This document shows positions 24,006 to 32,647 of a DNA stretch of 34,791 nucleotides, piece by piece. The translations under genes were made by a program, and so were the position numbers. Below the pieces are notes generated by a model, which was not told where the DNA came from, ran no database searches, and saw only the letters and a list, made by a program, of their open reading frames with translations. Position 1 is the stretch's first letter; each line of letters starts with the position of its first letter. The stretch comes from Nostoc sp. PA-18-2419 (GTDB taxonomy: Bacteria; Cyanobacteriota; Cyanobacteriia; Cyanobacteriales; Nostocaceae): assembly GCF_005869855.1 (NCBI RefSeq), contig NZ_SZNH01000036.1:13750-48540 (forward strand), written 5' to 3'.

Positions 24006-24990
24006 GATAGAGTCAAGCAAAGATTATGCAAGTGATAGCTTACATGCTTTAGAACGAGTGCCAGAATTTGTTCGTTCTGTAGTTGGGGAAGCCGACCAAT
24101 TCCCAGCGGAAAATCGCCGCGCCTTAGGTAGGGGAGTAACAGAGGCCAACCGTTATGTGGCTCAGTATTTAGCTACTATAATCCAACAAGGACACTTAAA
24201 TACCTATCTACCCGCAGAGAAATTAGCCAGTTTGCTCAATGGAATGATTTTAGGATATGCCGTAATCGAATTTACGAGTGAATTTCATGAACTTTGGGAA
24301 GATCGGGATGATTTTCTCGAAAATTTAGTAGAGTTATTCTTACACGGAGCTATGTCATCCTCAGCGGAATCAGCAAGCAACTCCTTACAAGGAAGCGCGA
24401 TGGTCGCAGAAATAGCTGATTTGCCTGCTAATTTAGTTCATGCAATTTTGCAGCAAGCCAAGAAATCCGGAGTCCGAGATTATGCCTTAGCTTATGTATT
24501 ATTTGGTGCTGGATTATCCACCACAGAAATAATTAGCTTAGAGCGATCGCACCAAATCTACGATCCTCAAGGGCACTTCCTGCAAATCACAATTCCCGGA
24601 TCTGTGCGGCAAGTACCTGTAAATCAGTGGATTTTGGGTAAACGCTACGGTTCTTATACTAATAATCCTCTAATTAAATGGCTCAAAAGCCGTAAAGATA
24701 GTCAAACAGCCATGTTTCTCAATGAAACAGGCAAACCAATTTCGGAATCAGAGCTTGAGACACGTTGGCTAGTATGGAGTCAGGGATTATTAACTCCCCA
24801 AGGACAACCGCCAGCCATCGCCCAAGCACAACAAACTTGGCGAGTCGAAATGTTAATCAGGGGAATTAGCTTAGAAAACCTGAGTATTTTCACAGGTTGC
24901 GATCGCGCCCAACTACAACCGTATGCGCGCCGAGCTAAAGAAAAAGCCGCTCTAGAGCAAGCGACTCGTTTAGATCATAAATCCGGATAG
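23968..24990 (+). CDS. N-terminally truncated TetR-like regulator fused to degenerate tyrosine-recombinase-like domain
   Basis: The open frame encodes 340 residues, but the first 20 come from repeat DNA. A GTG at 24058 (VPEFVRSVV) is another possible start. Residues about 28-130 (ALERVPEFVRSVVGEADQF, EANRYVAQYLATII, HELWEDRDDFLENLVELF) look like the C-terminal ligand domain of TetR/AcrR regulators, with no helix-turn-helix ahead of it. Residues about 150-330 resemble a tyrosine-recombinase catalytic fold (RDYALAYVLFGAGLSTTEIISL, RQVPVNQWI, TWRVEMLIRGISLENLSIFTG, QPYARRAKEKA). The Arg expected in GLRxSE is Ser, and the HxxR pair is not recognisable, so it is probably not a recombinase. The gene is likely a decayed relative of a longer regulator. 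Confidence 0.65.
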   Translation: MGVSPISNWRTRRIESSKDYASDSLHALERVPEFVRSVVGEADQFPAENRRALGRGVTEANRYVAQYLATIIQQGHLNTYLPAEKLASLLNGMILGYAVIEFTSEFHELWEDRDDFLENLVELFLHGAMSSSAESASNSLQGSAMVAEIADLPANLVHAILQQAKKSGVRDYALAYVLFGAGLSTTEIISLERSHQIYDPQGHFLQITIPGSVRQVPVNQWILGKRYGSYTNNPLIKWLKSRKDSQTAMFLNETGKPISESELETRWLVWSQGLLTPQGQPPAIAQAQQTWRVEMLIRGISLENLSIFTGCDRAQLQPYARRAKEKAALEQATRLDHKSG

Positions 24991-25045
24991 GGACTGGGAA
25001 GTTAAAATAATTCGTAATTACTAATTCGTAATTCGTAATTGAATT
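24991..25045. repeat. AATTCGTA repeat block left of MITE copy 2
   Basis: Several copies of AATTCGTAATT occur at 25013-25040. Their complement (TACGAATTACGAATT) follows the MITE at 25142-25156, so the mobile element sits inside an inverted pair of short repeats. Confidence 0.7.
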
Positions 25046-25141
25046 AGGGACTGACAAATAAAAAATATACAAATTTTCTTGTTGGATGAGCGTCTCGTCC
25101 GCCCTACCCCAGAGTGGATATTTTATTTCTTGGTAATCCCT
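25046..25141. mobile_element. MITE-like palindromic element, copy 2
   Basis: This 96-base element starts AGGGACTGACAAATAAAAAA and ends ATTTCTTGGTAATCCCT, as in copy 1 at 13894. It lacks about 30 bases of the copy-1 interior. Terminal inverted repeats are imperfect (about 25 bases). It fills the 164-base gap between two convergent genes. Confidence 0.75.
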
Positions 25142-25154
25142 TACGAATTACGAA

Positions 25155-27074
25155 TTAGTTCAACGGCTCCATAATCACTCTTAAGCCTTTATTAGAAAGT
25201 GTTTTGAGCATTTCTTTAGCGTTATACTCACTGCTAAATACTCCTGCTTGCATCACTTTTTGACCTTGCCAGACTGTGGCAAACGCACCAGGAGCAAGGG
25301 TTCGCACTAAATCTTGATCTTTATCTGTTACTAATGTGACTACTACGCGATAACGTATACCATACTGTGTCCTAGAATTTCCTCTGTAGGACATAGTTGA
25401 AGAATTCTCCACTGCTACTTTTGGCAGATTGGGAGTATCCTCAATCGGGATACTGCGATCCGGAACTGGCAATAGTGCTTCATTACCTGGGACAGCAGAT
25501 TCTAGTATTGGTGATGACTGCTGTATTTGATTATTCGTACTGGAAACTGCTGGCTTTGCTACAGAAGTAGATGAATCTTGAGGCGCAGTAAACTCAATTG
25601 TGTTGGGATCGATTTGCACGTAATTTAACTGCGCTGTCTGAGGCGGCTGTGCTGGGGTGGAAGTTGCTACTTGAGTATTAGTTGATATTTGTGTGCCTGA
25701 CAAACTGCTAGGAGTAGGAAATCCGGTGGTAGAGGTAGCTGGTTGATTAGATATTGGTGGCGAAAGCGGTACACTCGCTGGTAGCAATGGCAGCAGTTGA
25801 CTATTTAATTGTGCAGGAACAAGATTATTTGCTGAGATATTGTTGCTGGTTTGGGTGTTGCTAGTTTCTGGAACTCCAGGAGCCGAGAAAGAAATTTCTC
25901 CTGATGCTGGTATCTGCTGTAACACTTTATTCGGGACAGGGGCGGGTTGAGAATTTTCGGCTGTTAGTGCTGTTGTGCCATTAAGATCTACATTACCAGC
26001 GATGCGAGCGCTCACCAGGTTATTACCAACAGCAGAAATCACTTGCTTAGCAGCCTTGGCGTTAATGTCGTAGCGAGCATTATTTTGAAATTGATTACCC
26101 CCAGGCTCGGATGCGTTACCTAAATCTGGCATTGCTTGAGCGATCGCTACTAAACCATCTTCTTTACTATCTTGAATAATATTATTCCGTAAAATTGGGT
26201 GAGCATTTGCTTGCACGACAATTCCGGCTCTATTGTTCTGAATTTGATTGCTTATAATTACAGGGGCGGCATTTTGGGCAATATTAATCCCAAAGCCTGT
26301 TTCGTGAAAGACATTTTCCTTGACTTGAGGACGGGAGTTACCAGCAATTGTAATCCCATTAGCGCCATTGCTGGAGAAGTAATTTTTGCTAATGGTGGGT
26401 GCAGCGTTTCCACTGACGGAAATTCCGTCTTGGGTATTACCAATAAAAGTATTTTCCCCAACTACCGGATTACTAGATTCAATCCACAAACCATAACCAC
26501 GGCGGTTTGAGTTTGTCACTGTCACCCCAGTCAGTACTGCTTGGTTTGCCCCAACAATTGTCACATTTTGACCGCCGAAACTGCGACTTAGATAATCATC
26601 GCCTCCCTGAATGATAATATCCTTGCCTTGATTGCTAGGGTTACCTTGAATGGAAACACCTGGTTTGAGTATTAAGGGGAATACTTCTCCGGTCTGGGTG
26701 CTATAAGTGCCTGGAGAAAGCATAATTACAGTATTGGCATTAGCTAATCGCAACGCTTGGGTAATCGTTTTCACAGGAGCAGATTCGCCCCCATTACCTG
26801 CACTGTCATTTCCAACATTCGGATTAACAAACAGCACATTCACCTGAGAATTCGTTTTTTCACTCACAGATATAGAATTTAGTGTTGATGGCATCTGAGC
26901 GATCGCCCTACCCAAGCTTGTAGCTAAGAACACCATACTTATGATCCCCAAAAACACAGTAAAAGATAATACTGTATTTTTTAATACTAAAAATTTTATT
27001 AATTTGATAAATCTTGATTTTTTGGGCATATCATCTACTGTACGGTACTTAGAGAACACACGAGTTAGAATCAT
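25155..27074 (-). CDS. Right-handed beta-helix (DUF1565) protein with Ser/Pro/Gln-rich linker and SPOR-like end
   Basis: From the ATG at 27072-27074 (with GAGGAG eleven bases ahead) the protein has 639 residues; an upstream GTG at 27083 is less well placed. A hydrophobic segment (about 32-60) precedes an exported part. Residues about 80-340 are a DUF1565-type beta-helix: VNPNVGNDSAGNGGES, ITQALRLANANTVIMLSPGTY, then repeated coils rich in Asn (NTFIGNTQDGISVSGNAAP, NYFSSNGANGITIAGNS, NIIQDSKEDGL). A Ser/Thr/Pro/Gln-rich region (about 380-560) follows, and the last 65 residues (RYRVVVTLVTD, GAFATVWQGQKVMQAGVFSS, EYNAKEMLKTLSNKGLRVIMEP) look like a SPOR-type peptidoglycan-binding module. A surface or septal role is inferred. 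Confidence 0.82.
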   Translation of the reverse strand: MILTRVFSKYRTVDDMPKKSRFIKLIKFLVLKNTVLSFTVFLGIISMVFLATSLGRAIAQMPSTLNSISVSEKTNSQVNVLFVNPNVGNDSAGNGGESAPVKTITQALRLANANTVIMLSPGTYSTQTGEVFPLILKPGVSIQGNPSNQGKDIIIQGGDDYLSRSFGGQNVTIVGANQAVLTGVTVTNSNRRGYGLWIESSNPVVGENTFIGNTQDGISVSGNAAPTISKNYFSSNGANGITIAGNSRPQVKENVFHETGFGINIAQNAAPVIISNQIQNNRAGIVVQANAHPILRNNIIQDSKEDGLVAIAQAMPDLGNASEPGGNQFQNNARYDINAKAAKQVISAVGNNLVSARIAGNVDLNGTTALTAENSQPAPVPNKVLQQIPASGEISFSAPGVPETSNTQTSNNISANNLVPAQLNSQLLPLLPASVPLSPPISNQPATSTTGFPTPSSLSGTQISTNTQVATSTPAQPPQTAQLNYVQIDPNTIEFTAPQDSSTSVAKPAVSSTNNQIQQSSPILESAVPGNEALLPVPDRSIPIEDTPNLPKVAVENSSTMSYRGNSRTQYGIRYRVVVTLVTDKDQDLVRTLAPGAFATVWQGQKVMQAGVFSSEYNAKEMLKTLSNKGLRVIMEPLN

Positions 27075-27797
27075 ATTTAACACAACTCCTCAGACGTATC
27101 AATAAATTTTTATACTTTTAAACAGTATTATGCCGATAATATTACTCACATATTGTACCAATTGGCGATATTTAATACAGAACTATCAATAAAAAAAACT
27201 GAGAACTAAGCATGTTTGATTTTTTGATTTCCTCCTACTTTGTTGCTTTTGGTGTTCGTCTGTTCTCTGGCTTTTTTGATGGATTAAATGACTATAAAGT
27301 CCAAGATAATTGGAGTTGCAGAACCAGCCAATGAATAGGGATAAGCAGTGAGGAATTTTGAAAGTTAGTAAATCAAGCTAAAATTATGCAATATTGGAAT
27401 TTTTTTATGTATTTTTTGCTATGGCTAATGAATTGCAATCCTGATTCGATTTAAATAATTAAAATGTCATCTAACTCAGACTAATTTAAAACCCATAGAT
27501 GTATTGCCAAAAAGCTTATTTACTAAACTATTGCAAAATAAAAAATAGTGTAACTTTTGTTTTGTTTGCTGATGCTATTGCTTTTGCCAACTGCGGATTT
27601 TGTGTTGTATCCGCTTTTATCAGTCTTTTTTGCGATCGCTGACCGTAAAATACTTGACTAACCAGAGTGCTAAATTGTGGCCTCATCAGCGATCGCTGCT
27701 TATACGAACGTGGGATAATTTGACATAAGCTTTATTTCTACGTTGTTTTGCGTAGATATAATCAAAATTTACTCAAAAAAAGCAAATTAATTAACTT
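27075..27797. other. Intergenic region between beta-helix gene and thiE
   Basis: These 723 bases are AT-rich. A small frame at 27212-27334 (MFDFLISSYFVAFGVRLFSG, 40 residues, hydrophobic) has only a weak ribosome binding site and is doubtful. GCGATCGCTGA and TCAGCGATCGC (27632-27642 and 27686-27696) form an inverted pair with a HIP1 site in each arm. No thi-box (TPP riboswitch) core was found upstream of thiE. Confidence 0.45.
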
Positions 27798-28913
27798 ATG
27801 GTTATTAGGACATATGATAATTCACATTCCGATGAAAGCACTAATGGGGTTGTTGTAATGGTCGAGCCATACAGCCAAAAAGAGCAAATACAGCAAGTTG
27901 TTTACCGCATTTTAGACGCCAATTTAGACCGCGCTCGTGAAGGCTTGCGAATTATTGAAGAATGGTGTCGATTTGGGCTGAATAATGCCCAGTTGGCTCT
28001 TGAATGTAAGCGCTTGCGACAAGAGGTAGCCAAGTGGCATATCCCCGAATTACGGGCGGCGCGAGATACACTAAGCGATCCGGGGACTGAGTTAAGCCAT
28101 CCTCAGGAGGAAGAACGAGCTAGTATAAAATCAGTATTGCAGGCTAATTTTTGTCGGATAGAAGAAGCATTGCGAGTGCTAGAAGAATACGGCAAACTTT
28201 ATCACCCAACTATGGCTAAAGCTTGTAAGCAGATGCGCTATCAGGTGTATACCCTAGAAAGTAATTTAATGGGTCATCAGCGTCATCAATTGTTATGGCG
28301 ATCGGGTTTGTATCTTGTTACTTCCCCTAGTGAAAGTATATTAAATACTGTGGAAGCTGCACTCAAAGGCGGATTAACCCTCGTACAGTACCGCGAGAAA
28401 ACCGCTGATGATTCTTTGCGTCTAGAACAAGCGAGAAAACTGCGGCAATTATGCCATATTTACGGCGCTTTGTTTATTGTTAATGATCGCGTAGATTTAG
28501 CTTTAGCAGTGGATGCAGATGGAGTGCATCTAGGACAACAAGATATGTCCATCACCGTTGCTCGGCAATTACTCGGTTCCCAGCGTTTAGTAGGTCTTTC
28601 CACCACAAACCAAGAAGAAATGCAACGAGCAATTGCTGAAGGAGTAGATTACATCGGCGTGGGACCGGTTTATGAAACTCCTACGAAAGTAGGTAAGGCA
28701 GCAGCAGGCTTAGAATATGTCAGTTATGCTGCCAAAAATTGCTCAATTCCCTGGTTTGCCATTGGGGGAATAGATGCAAATAATATTAATGATGTAATCG
28801 ATGCAGGAGCTAAACGTGTAGCAGTAGTGCGATCGCTCATGCAAGCTGAACAACCCACCTTAGTAACACAATATTTACTTTCTCAACTTAATCGCATTAA
28901 ACCAGAACTTTAA
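27798..28913 (+). CDS. thiE: Thiamine-phosphate synthase with N-terminal ThiD2-like domain
   Basis: ThiE joins the pyrimidine (HMP-PP) and thiazole moieties to give thiamine phosphate. The 371-residue protein is a fusion. Residues about 33-155 (VYRILDANLDRAREGLRIIE, EYGKLYHPTMAKACKQMRYQ) resemble ThiD2, a family shown in other bacteria to act as HMP-P kinase. Residues about 166-371 are ThiE: RSGLYLVTSPS, LVQYREKTADD, IVNDRVDLALAVDADGVHLGQ, DYIGVGPVYETPTK and FAIGGIDANNINDV. An alternative start at 27858 (MVEPYSQKEQ) is possible, since neither ATG has a clear ribosome binding site. It is followed 70 bases later by thiS, an expected operon. Confidence 0.93.
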   Translation: MVIRTYDNSHSDESTNGVVVMVEPYSQKEQIQQVVYRILDANLDRAREGLRIIEEWCRFGLNNAQLALECKRLRQEVAKWHIPELRAARDTLSDPGTELSHPQEEERASIKSVLQANFCRIEEALRVLEEYGKLYHPTMAKACKQMRYQVYTLESNLMGHQRHQLLWRSGLYLVTSPSESILNTVEAALKGGLTLVQYREKTADDSLRLEQARKLRQLCHIYGALFIVNDRVDLALAVDADGVHLGQQDMSITVARQLLGSQRLVGLSTTNQEEMQRAIAEGVDYIGVGPVYETPTKVGKAAAGLEYVSYAAKNCSIPWFAIGGIDANNINDVIDAGAKRVAVVRSLMQAEQPTLVTQYLLSQLNRIKPEL

Positions 28914-28983
28914 AAAATCATTTGTCATCTGTCATTCTGCTTGTCTCCCAGTCCCCAGTCCCTAATCCCTAGCCCCCAGATTT
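28914..28983. repeat. C-rich heptamer repeat between thiE and thiS
   Basis: About five CCCAGTC / CCCTAAT / CCCCCAG units (about 28949-28979) lie just before the thiS ATG, as in the cta cluster. There is no ribosome binding site in front of thiS. Confidence 0.65.
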
Positions 28984-29196
28984 ATGTCTAATGAGATTAC
29001 GCTTCAGATAAATGGTGAAACCCGTAGCTGTTCATCTCAAACTCCTTTACCCGATTTACTCCAAAAGTTGGGTTTCAATCCCCGTTTAGTAGCCGTGGAG
29101 TACAACGGCGAAATTTTACATCGCCAGTTTTGGGAACAAACAACAGTGCAACCAGGCGATCGCTTAGAAGTGGTCACCATTGTTGGTGGTGGTTAA
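28984..29196 (+). CDS. thiS: Sulfur carrier protein ThiS
   Basis: ThiS carries the sulfur atom used to form the thiazole ring of thiamine. The 70-residue protein has the ubiquitin-like fold features LQINGETRSC, LPDLLQKLGF and VAVEYNGEIL, and the last residues VTIVGGG contain the Gly-Gly tail that is adenylated. The length (about 65-70) fits the family. It follows thiE directly. Confidence 0.95.
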   Translation: MSNEITLQINGETRSCSSQTPLPDLLQKLGFNPRLVAVEYNGEILHRQFWEQTTVQPGDRLEVVTIVGGG

Positions 29197-29396
29197 TTAA
29201 TTTCAGCCAGTAAGCCTAGATCCTTAAGGCTGCGTCATGTAATCTCAATGCGGGTGGGTGCATCTTCTGTTTTATAGATATCAAGGGTTGTTGCCAATAG
29301 TTTCCTTATCATCTAATCTATTAAATTAGACTTTAGCCTTCAGACTTTATTTCAACTTTTCTCTGTCAACTAAAATTTTGCCAATATTTGAATGTT

Positions 29397-29429
29397 TGTA
29401 GGGGCGTACAACTAACTGTACGCCCCTAC
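29397..29429. repeat. 33-base perfect palindromic element with possible 8-base target duplication
   Basis: GTAGGGGCGTACA and its exact complement flank a 6-base loop. TGAATGTT occurs directly before (29389-29396) and after (29430-29437). This resembles a small mobile palindrome inserted between thiS and the glycosyltransferase gene. It could also serve as a terminator for either side. Confidence 0.6.
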
Positions 29430-29457
29430 TGAATGTTCATCTGAAAAAATTGTGTTT

Positions 29458-30669
29458 TTATGCTTCTGATTTGTACAGCGAACGATGAAGGGTTCTCCGG
29501 TTGGCTAATTCTTTACCTTTACGCCCAAGCTGTTCCCGTAGCTGTTGATCTTTGGACAACCGATTAAAAGCTTGAAAAACCTCATAACCAGAATTTGGAT
29601 TCACGAGTATACCATTTTCCTCGTGTTTAACTGTATCTAAAACACTGCCTGAACGAGGGGCGATTACAGGTTTCCCGAAGTAACTAGCTTCTAAATAAAC
29701 GATGCCAAAACCTTCTAGATTCTGAGATTTAGTTTCTAACAAACTCAGCATAGCAAATATATCACAGGCTGCATAATAACCTGGTAATTCGTTCTCTGGT
29801 ACATGTCCTGCAAAGTGTACCCGTCTATCTACCCGCAAGCGATGCGCCAGAGATTTCAGTTCCAACTCACAAACCCCTTGACCGCAAAGTATGTAGTGGA
29901 CATCCACCCCAAAAGTTAGCAATAGTGGAATGTTATCAATCACGCGGTCAAAACTCTTATGTTTTACTAGCCTTCCTACTGAGAGAATAACGATTGCTGT
30001 TTCAGAAATGTTATAGCTTTGACGCAGGCGCACACGTAAATCATCTAGGCTATTTGACGTTGCATTGGCAAATTTTTCTGGTCTAATTACTGGGTTGATA
30101 ACATGGGTTGGGGTGTCTAATCGTAAAGCAGTTCTGAGATAGTTTTGTGTATAAGAACTGTTACAAACAATGCCTTCCGCTCTATGAAGTGTTAATTTAA
30201 ATAGCGATCGCCACACCGGGTTATGTAATGGACTCAATAGATCGTTCCCATGCACATAGATAAAAAAGCGAATCGGTAAAAGATAGCTTAATAGCAACAG
30301 TGAAGGAAAGTCATACCCGTGACCCCACTCAATGTAACGATAGTGATAGCGAAAATAAAGCTTAATTGCTAGCACAAACGAACAGACAATATTCACTAAA
30401 GGTTTGAGAACACTTCCCAAATAGCCACTAAACAAGTATTTAGGATAACTCCAGCGATATATAGGAAACTGTTGACGTTCGTCAAATACTTTGTCTCCTG
30501 AACACCCAGCCGCCAGGACAATAACTCGTTCTGGATCTTGGAGACAACGATTGTACATGTATTCTCCAATTACAGCTTTTTTGGGTAGGAAGATTCGGGA
30601 TATAACGAGAATATCTGGATATGCAGTTTCGTCTCTAATTTTGGCTGTGAGTTGAGAAATATGTTCCAT
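29458..30669 (-). CDS. Glycosyltransferase family 4 (GT-B fold)
   Basis: The 403-residue protein has a GT-B layout. The N-terminal half contains conserved-looking FFIYVHGNDLLSPLHNPVW. The C-terminal half has ILSVGRLVKHKSFDRVIDNIP, ILCGQGVCELELKSL, VHFAGHVPENELPGYYAACDIF and the nucleotide-sugar motif EGFGIVYLEASYFGKPVIAPRSG (the EX7E pair Glu-Glu). These are hallmarks of GT4 (group 1) retaining transferases. The donor and acceptor are unknown. It is not next to other sugar-metabolism genes here. The ATG at 30667-30669 has no obvious ribosome binding site. Confidence 0.9.
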   Translation of the reverse strand: MEHISQLTAKIRDETAYPDILVISRIFLPKKAVIGEYMYNRCLQDPERVIVLAAGCSGDKVFDERQQFPIYRWSYPKYLFSGYLGSVLKPLVNIVCSFVLAIKLYFRYHYRYIEWGHGYDFPSLLLLSYLLPIRFFIYVHGNDLLSPLHNPVWRSLFKLTLHRAEGIVCNSSYTQNYLRTALRLDTPTHVINPVIRPEKFANATSNSLDDLRVRLRQSYNISETAIVILSVGRLVKHKSFDRVIDNIPLLLTFGVDVHYILCGQGVCELELKSLAHRLRVDRRVHFAGHVPENELPGYYAACDIFAMLSLLETKSQNLEGFGIVYLEASYFGKPVIAPRSGSVLDTVKHEENGILVNPNSGYEVFQAFNRLSKDQQLREQLGRKGKELANRRTLHRSLYKSEA

Positions 30670-31076
30670 AATCGAGTTGAAAACTATATTTTTAATTTTT
30701 TTTTATTATTTACTAATTAAAATGACTTTTCAGGTCATAATAATTGTTTGACAAAGAATGGAGTAAATAAATTTTAAACTGATTTTATAATATTAGCCAG
30801 TCAGATTGTTTTTCGGTTGTGTATATTTGATTTTTGCTGAGAAATTTATCAATACTTGAGAATTTGTGTAAATGAGAAGCAATAGATATGAAGCTAGCAT
30901 TTACAGCTAAATTGTCCGATGACCAAATTTTGTGAAAAGTATTAAATTTAACTATATTTAACATAATACTTGAAATCATCTCGAATCTTGTGCCAAAATG
31001 CCAAAATATGTCTGATTTTAAAAATAGTGAGATAGGCTGATTTTAAGCAGCTATTAATACAAAGTTATTTACAGTA
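30670..31076. other. AT-rich intergenic region between acyltransferase and glycosyltransferase genes
   Basis: These 407 bases contain no coding-like frame of note (a 64-codon minus-strand frame is AT-rich and has no recognisable features). No strong hairpin seen. Confidence 0.5.
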
Positions 31077-32108
31077 TTAAAAATTACCTAAAAACTGATT
31101 AATTTTAAGTTGTAGTTTTTGTTGCAATTTTTGTGCTTGTTGATAAATTGCTGTACGTCTTTTGTGTGAGTGCGCGTCTAATTCTGCTGATTCTAAAGGT
31201 GCAATAAAATAACGCAAACGAGTTTTCATTGCCCAAATTCCCATTGAAGGGAACACAAGTAAGGCAAACATTAATGGTGATAAAGGCAAAAATGGTAATT
31301 TAACTAGTCGTTGCAATTTAGTCAAATTAACAGTCCAAGGATGGAGAAATTCACTACCAATGCAAACTACTGGAAGAACGGGAATATGATAGCGATCGCT
31401 CAGTTGTATAAAACTGACATCAAACTTTTGCAGTTGATAGCGTTTTCTCCAACCTTTCGCAGGTCCCCGTATTCCTTCGGGTGCATATAAGAGAATTTTA
31501 CCTTCAGCGATCGCAGTCTCAAAGTCATTTAATTGTGCTCGTACACCACCTAAAACTTGTGACCATTTAGATGGTAACCACCAAATGATCCAAGGATGCT
31601 CGAATAATACTGGACTTGCTATGGGTTGTACTTTCCACCCTCTGGCTTCACCTAATAAATAACCTAAAGTCAAAAAGTCCCAAGGAAAACACATTCCTGC
31701 GTGATTCATCGCCACTATTAATGGCCCTGTTGGCGGCAAGTTTTGGATTTGTTGCAATTCTCCCTGAAAATAATATTTCACAATGGGGCTGAGAATTTCT
31801 TGGCGAAAAGCTTGTTGATAATTCGGATCGAATTCACCAACTTCTTGACGGGGTGAACGACAACCCAAACGCAACCAACGACTCAGCATTGCTAGATAAA
31901 ATCCGCCAGGAATTAAAAATAATCCATATTCTAGCCAATTCCAACCATCTGGATCTTGATGATAGTGTTGCCAGTGGCGGTTGAATAAAATCAGCCAGCC
32001 TGGAGGATACCAAAGACAAAACCAATCAAACCAGCTAAATCTATAGCCTTGGGCTGGTACTTTTTCTAATTGAGTATTAAGAAGATTTTCTGAGTGTTGA
32101 TTAATCAA
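31077..32108 (-). CDS. PlsC-like lysophospholipid acyltransferase family protein
   Basis: The 343-residue protein belongs to the LPLAT superfamily, which transfers acyl groups to lysophospholipids or related acceptors. Two hydrophobic segments near the N-terminus (WFCLWYPPGWLILF, YGLFLIPGGFYLAML) precede the acyltransferase core: MNHAGMCFPWDFLTLGYLL, WWLPSKWSQVLGG, AEGKILLYAPEGIRGPAKGW (motif corresponding to FPEGTR) and IPVLPVVCIGSEFL. In motif I the His and Asp are seven residues apart rather than the usual four. I recall similar cyanobacterial proteins with this spacing, so it may be a subfamily trait. The acceptor is unknown. Confidence 0.8.
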   Translation of the reverse strand: MINQHSENLLNTQLEKVPAQGYRFSWFDWFCLWYPPGWLILFNRHWQHYHQDPDGWNWLEYGLFLIPGGFYLAMLSRWLRLGCRSPRQEVGEFDPNYQQAFRQEILSPIVKYYFQGELQQIQNLPPTGPLIVAMNHAGMCFPWDFLTLGYLLGEARGWKVQPIASPVLFEHPWIIWWLPSKWSQVLGGVRAQLNDFETAIAEGKILLYAPEGIRGPAKGWRKRYQLQKFDVSFIQLSDRYHIPVLPVVCIGSEFLHPWTVNLTKLQRLVKLPFLPLSPLMFALLVFPSMGIWAMKTRLRYFIAPLESAELDAHSHKRRTAIYQQAQKLQQKLQLKINQFLGNF

Positions 32109-32647
32109 AATAGTAATACAATTTAGCCACTAATTTACTTAGCCATATATTCTAGCTTTACAAATTCGTCATTGGCATCTTACCCTAGAAGTAAAATTAA
32201 CTACAAAATCTAGATTTTTGGTTTCTTGAATAAGTCGTGTATCTCAGCCTGATAACTTGCGATTTGATTGAAAAAGTATTCAATCAAGAATGAACTAGAA
32301 CACTTTTAAGTACTATCCAGGCACTTTTAGCGTTATATAATATAATTCTATAATTATTCAATAGTTACCAAGTATATTATTCATCACATACCTAAAAAAC
32401 TAAAATTTGATTTATTAAATGTATTTGCAACTTTTTTGTCATGTTTATTTTGAGTAATTATAATAATCTGTCTGGTAACAGAATCGCTGCATTCATACCT
32501 TATACAGTACATAATAAAGACTAATAAGAAGTATTCGGCTTTAACCAAAAGATGGAATCATCTGTGAATGCAGAATAACTAATGATTGTTGAACTTCTTC
32601 CTTAAGCTGGAGACAAATAGCATGACATTTGTCTTACTCTGCTGACT
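32109..32647. other. AT-rich intergenic region before the HTH / PAS kinase pair
   Basis: These 539 bases appear non-coding. Both flanking genes are read away from it, so their promoters should be here, but I see no specific site. The ATG at 32648 has no clear ribosome binding site. Confidence 0.45.

Noticed and set aside
23871..24020. N-terminal 50-residue extension of desC
   Set aside because: Encoded by repeat-like DNA; family homologues start at or near the ATG at 23870, which has a ribosome binding site.
27199..27216. CTGAGA word upstream of thiE as a TPP riboswitch
   Set aside because: It is about 590 bases from thiE and the other conserved thi-box parts were not found around it.
30785..30979. 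64-codon minus-strand frame between glycosyltransferase and acyltransferase genes
   Set aside because: AT-rich, no motif, no ribosome binding site.
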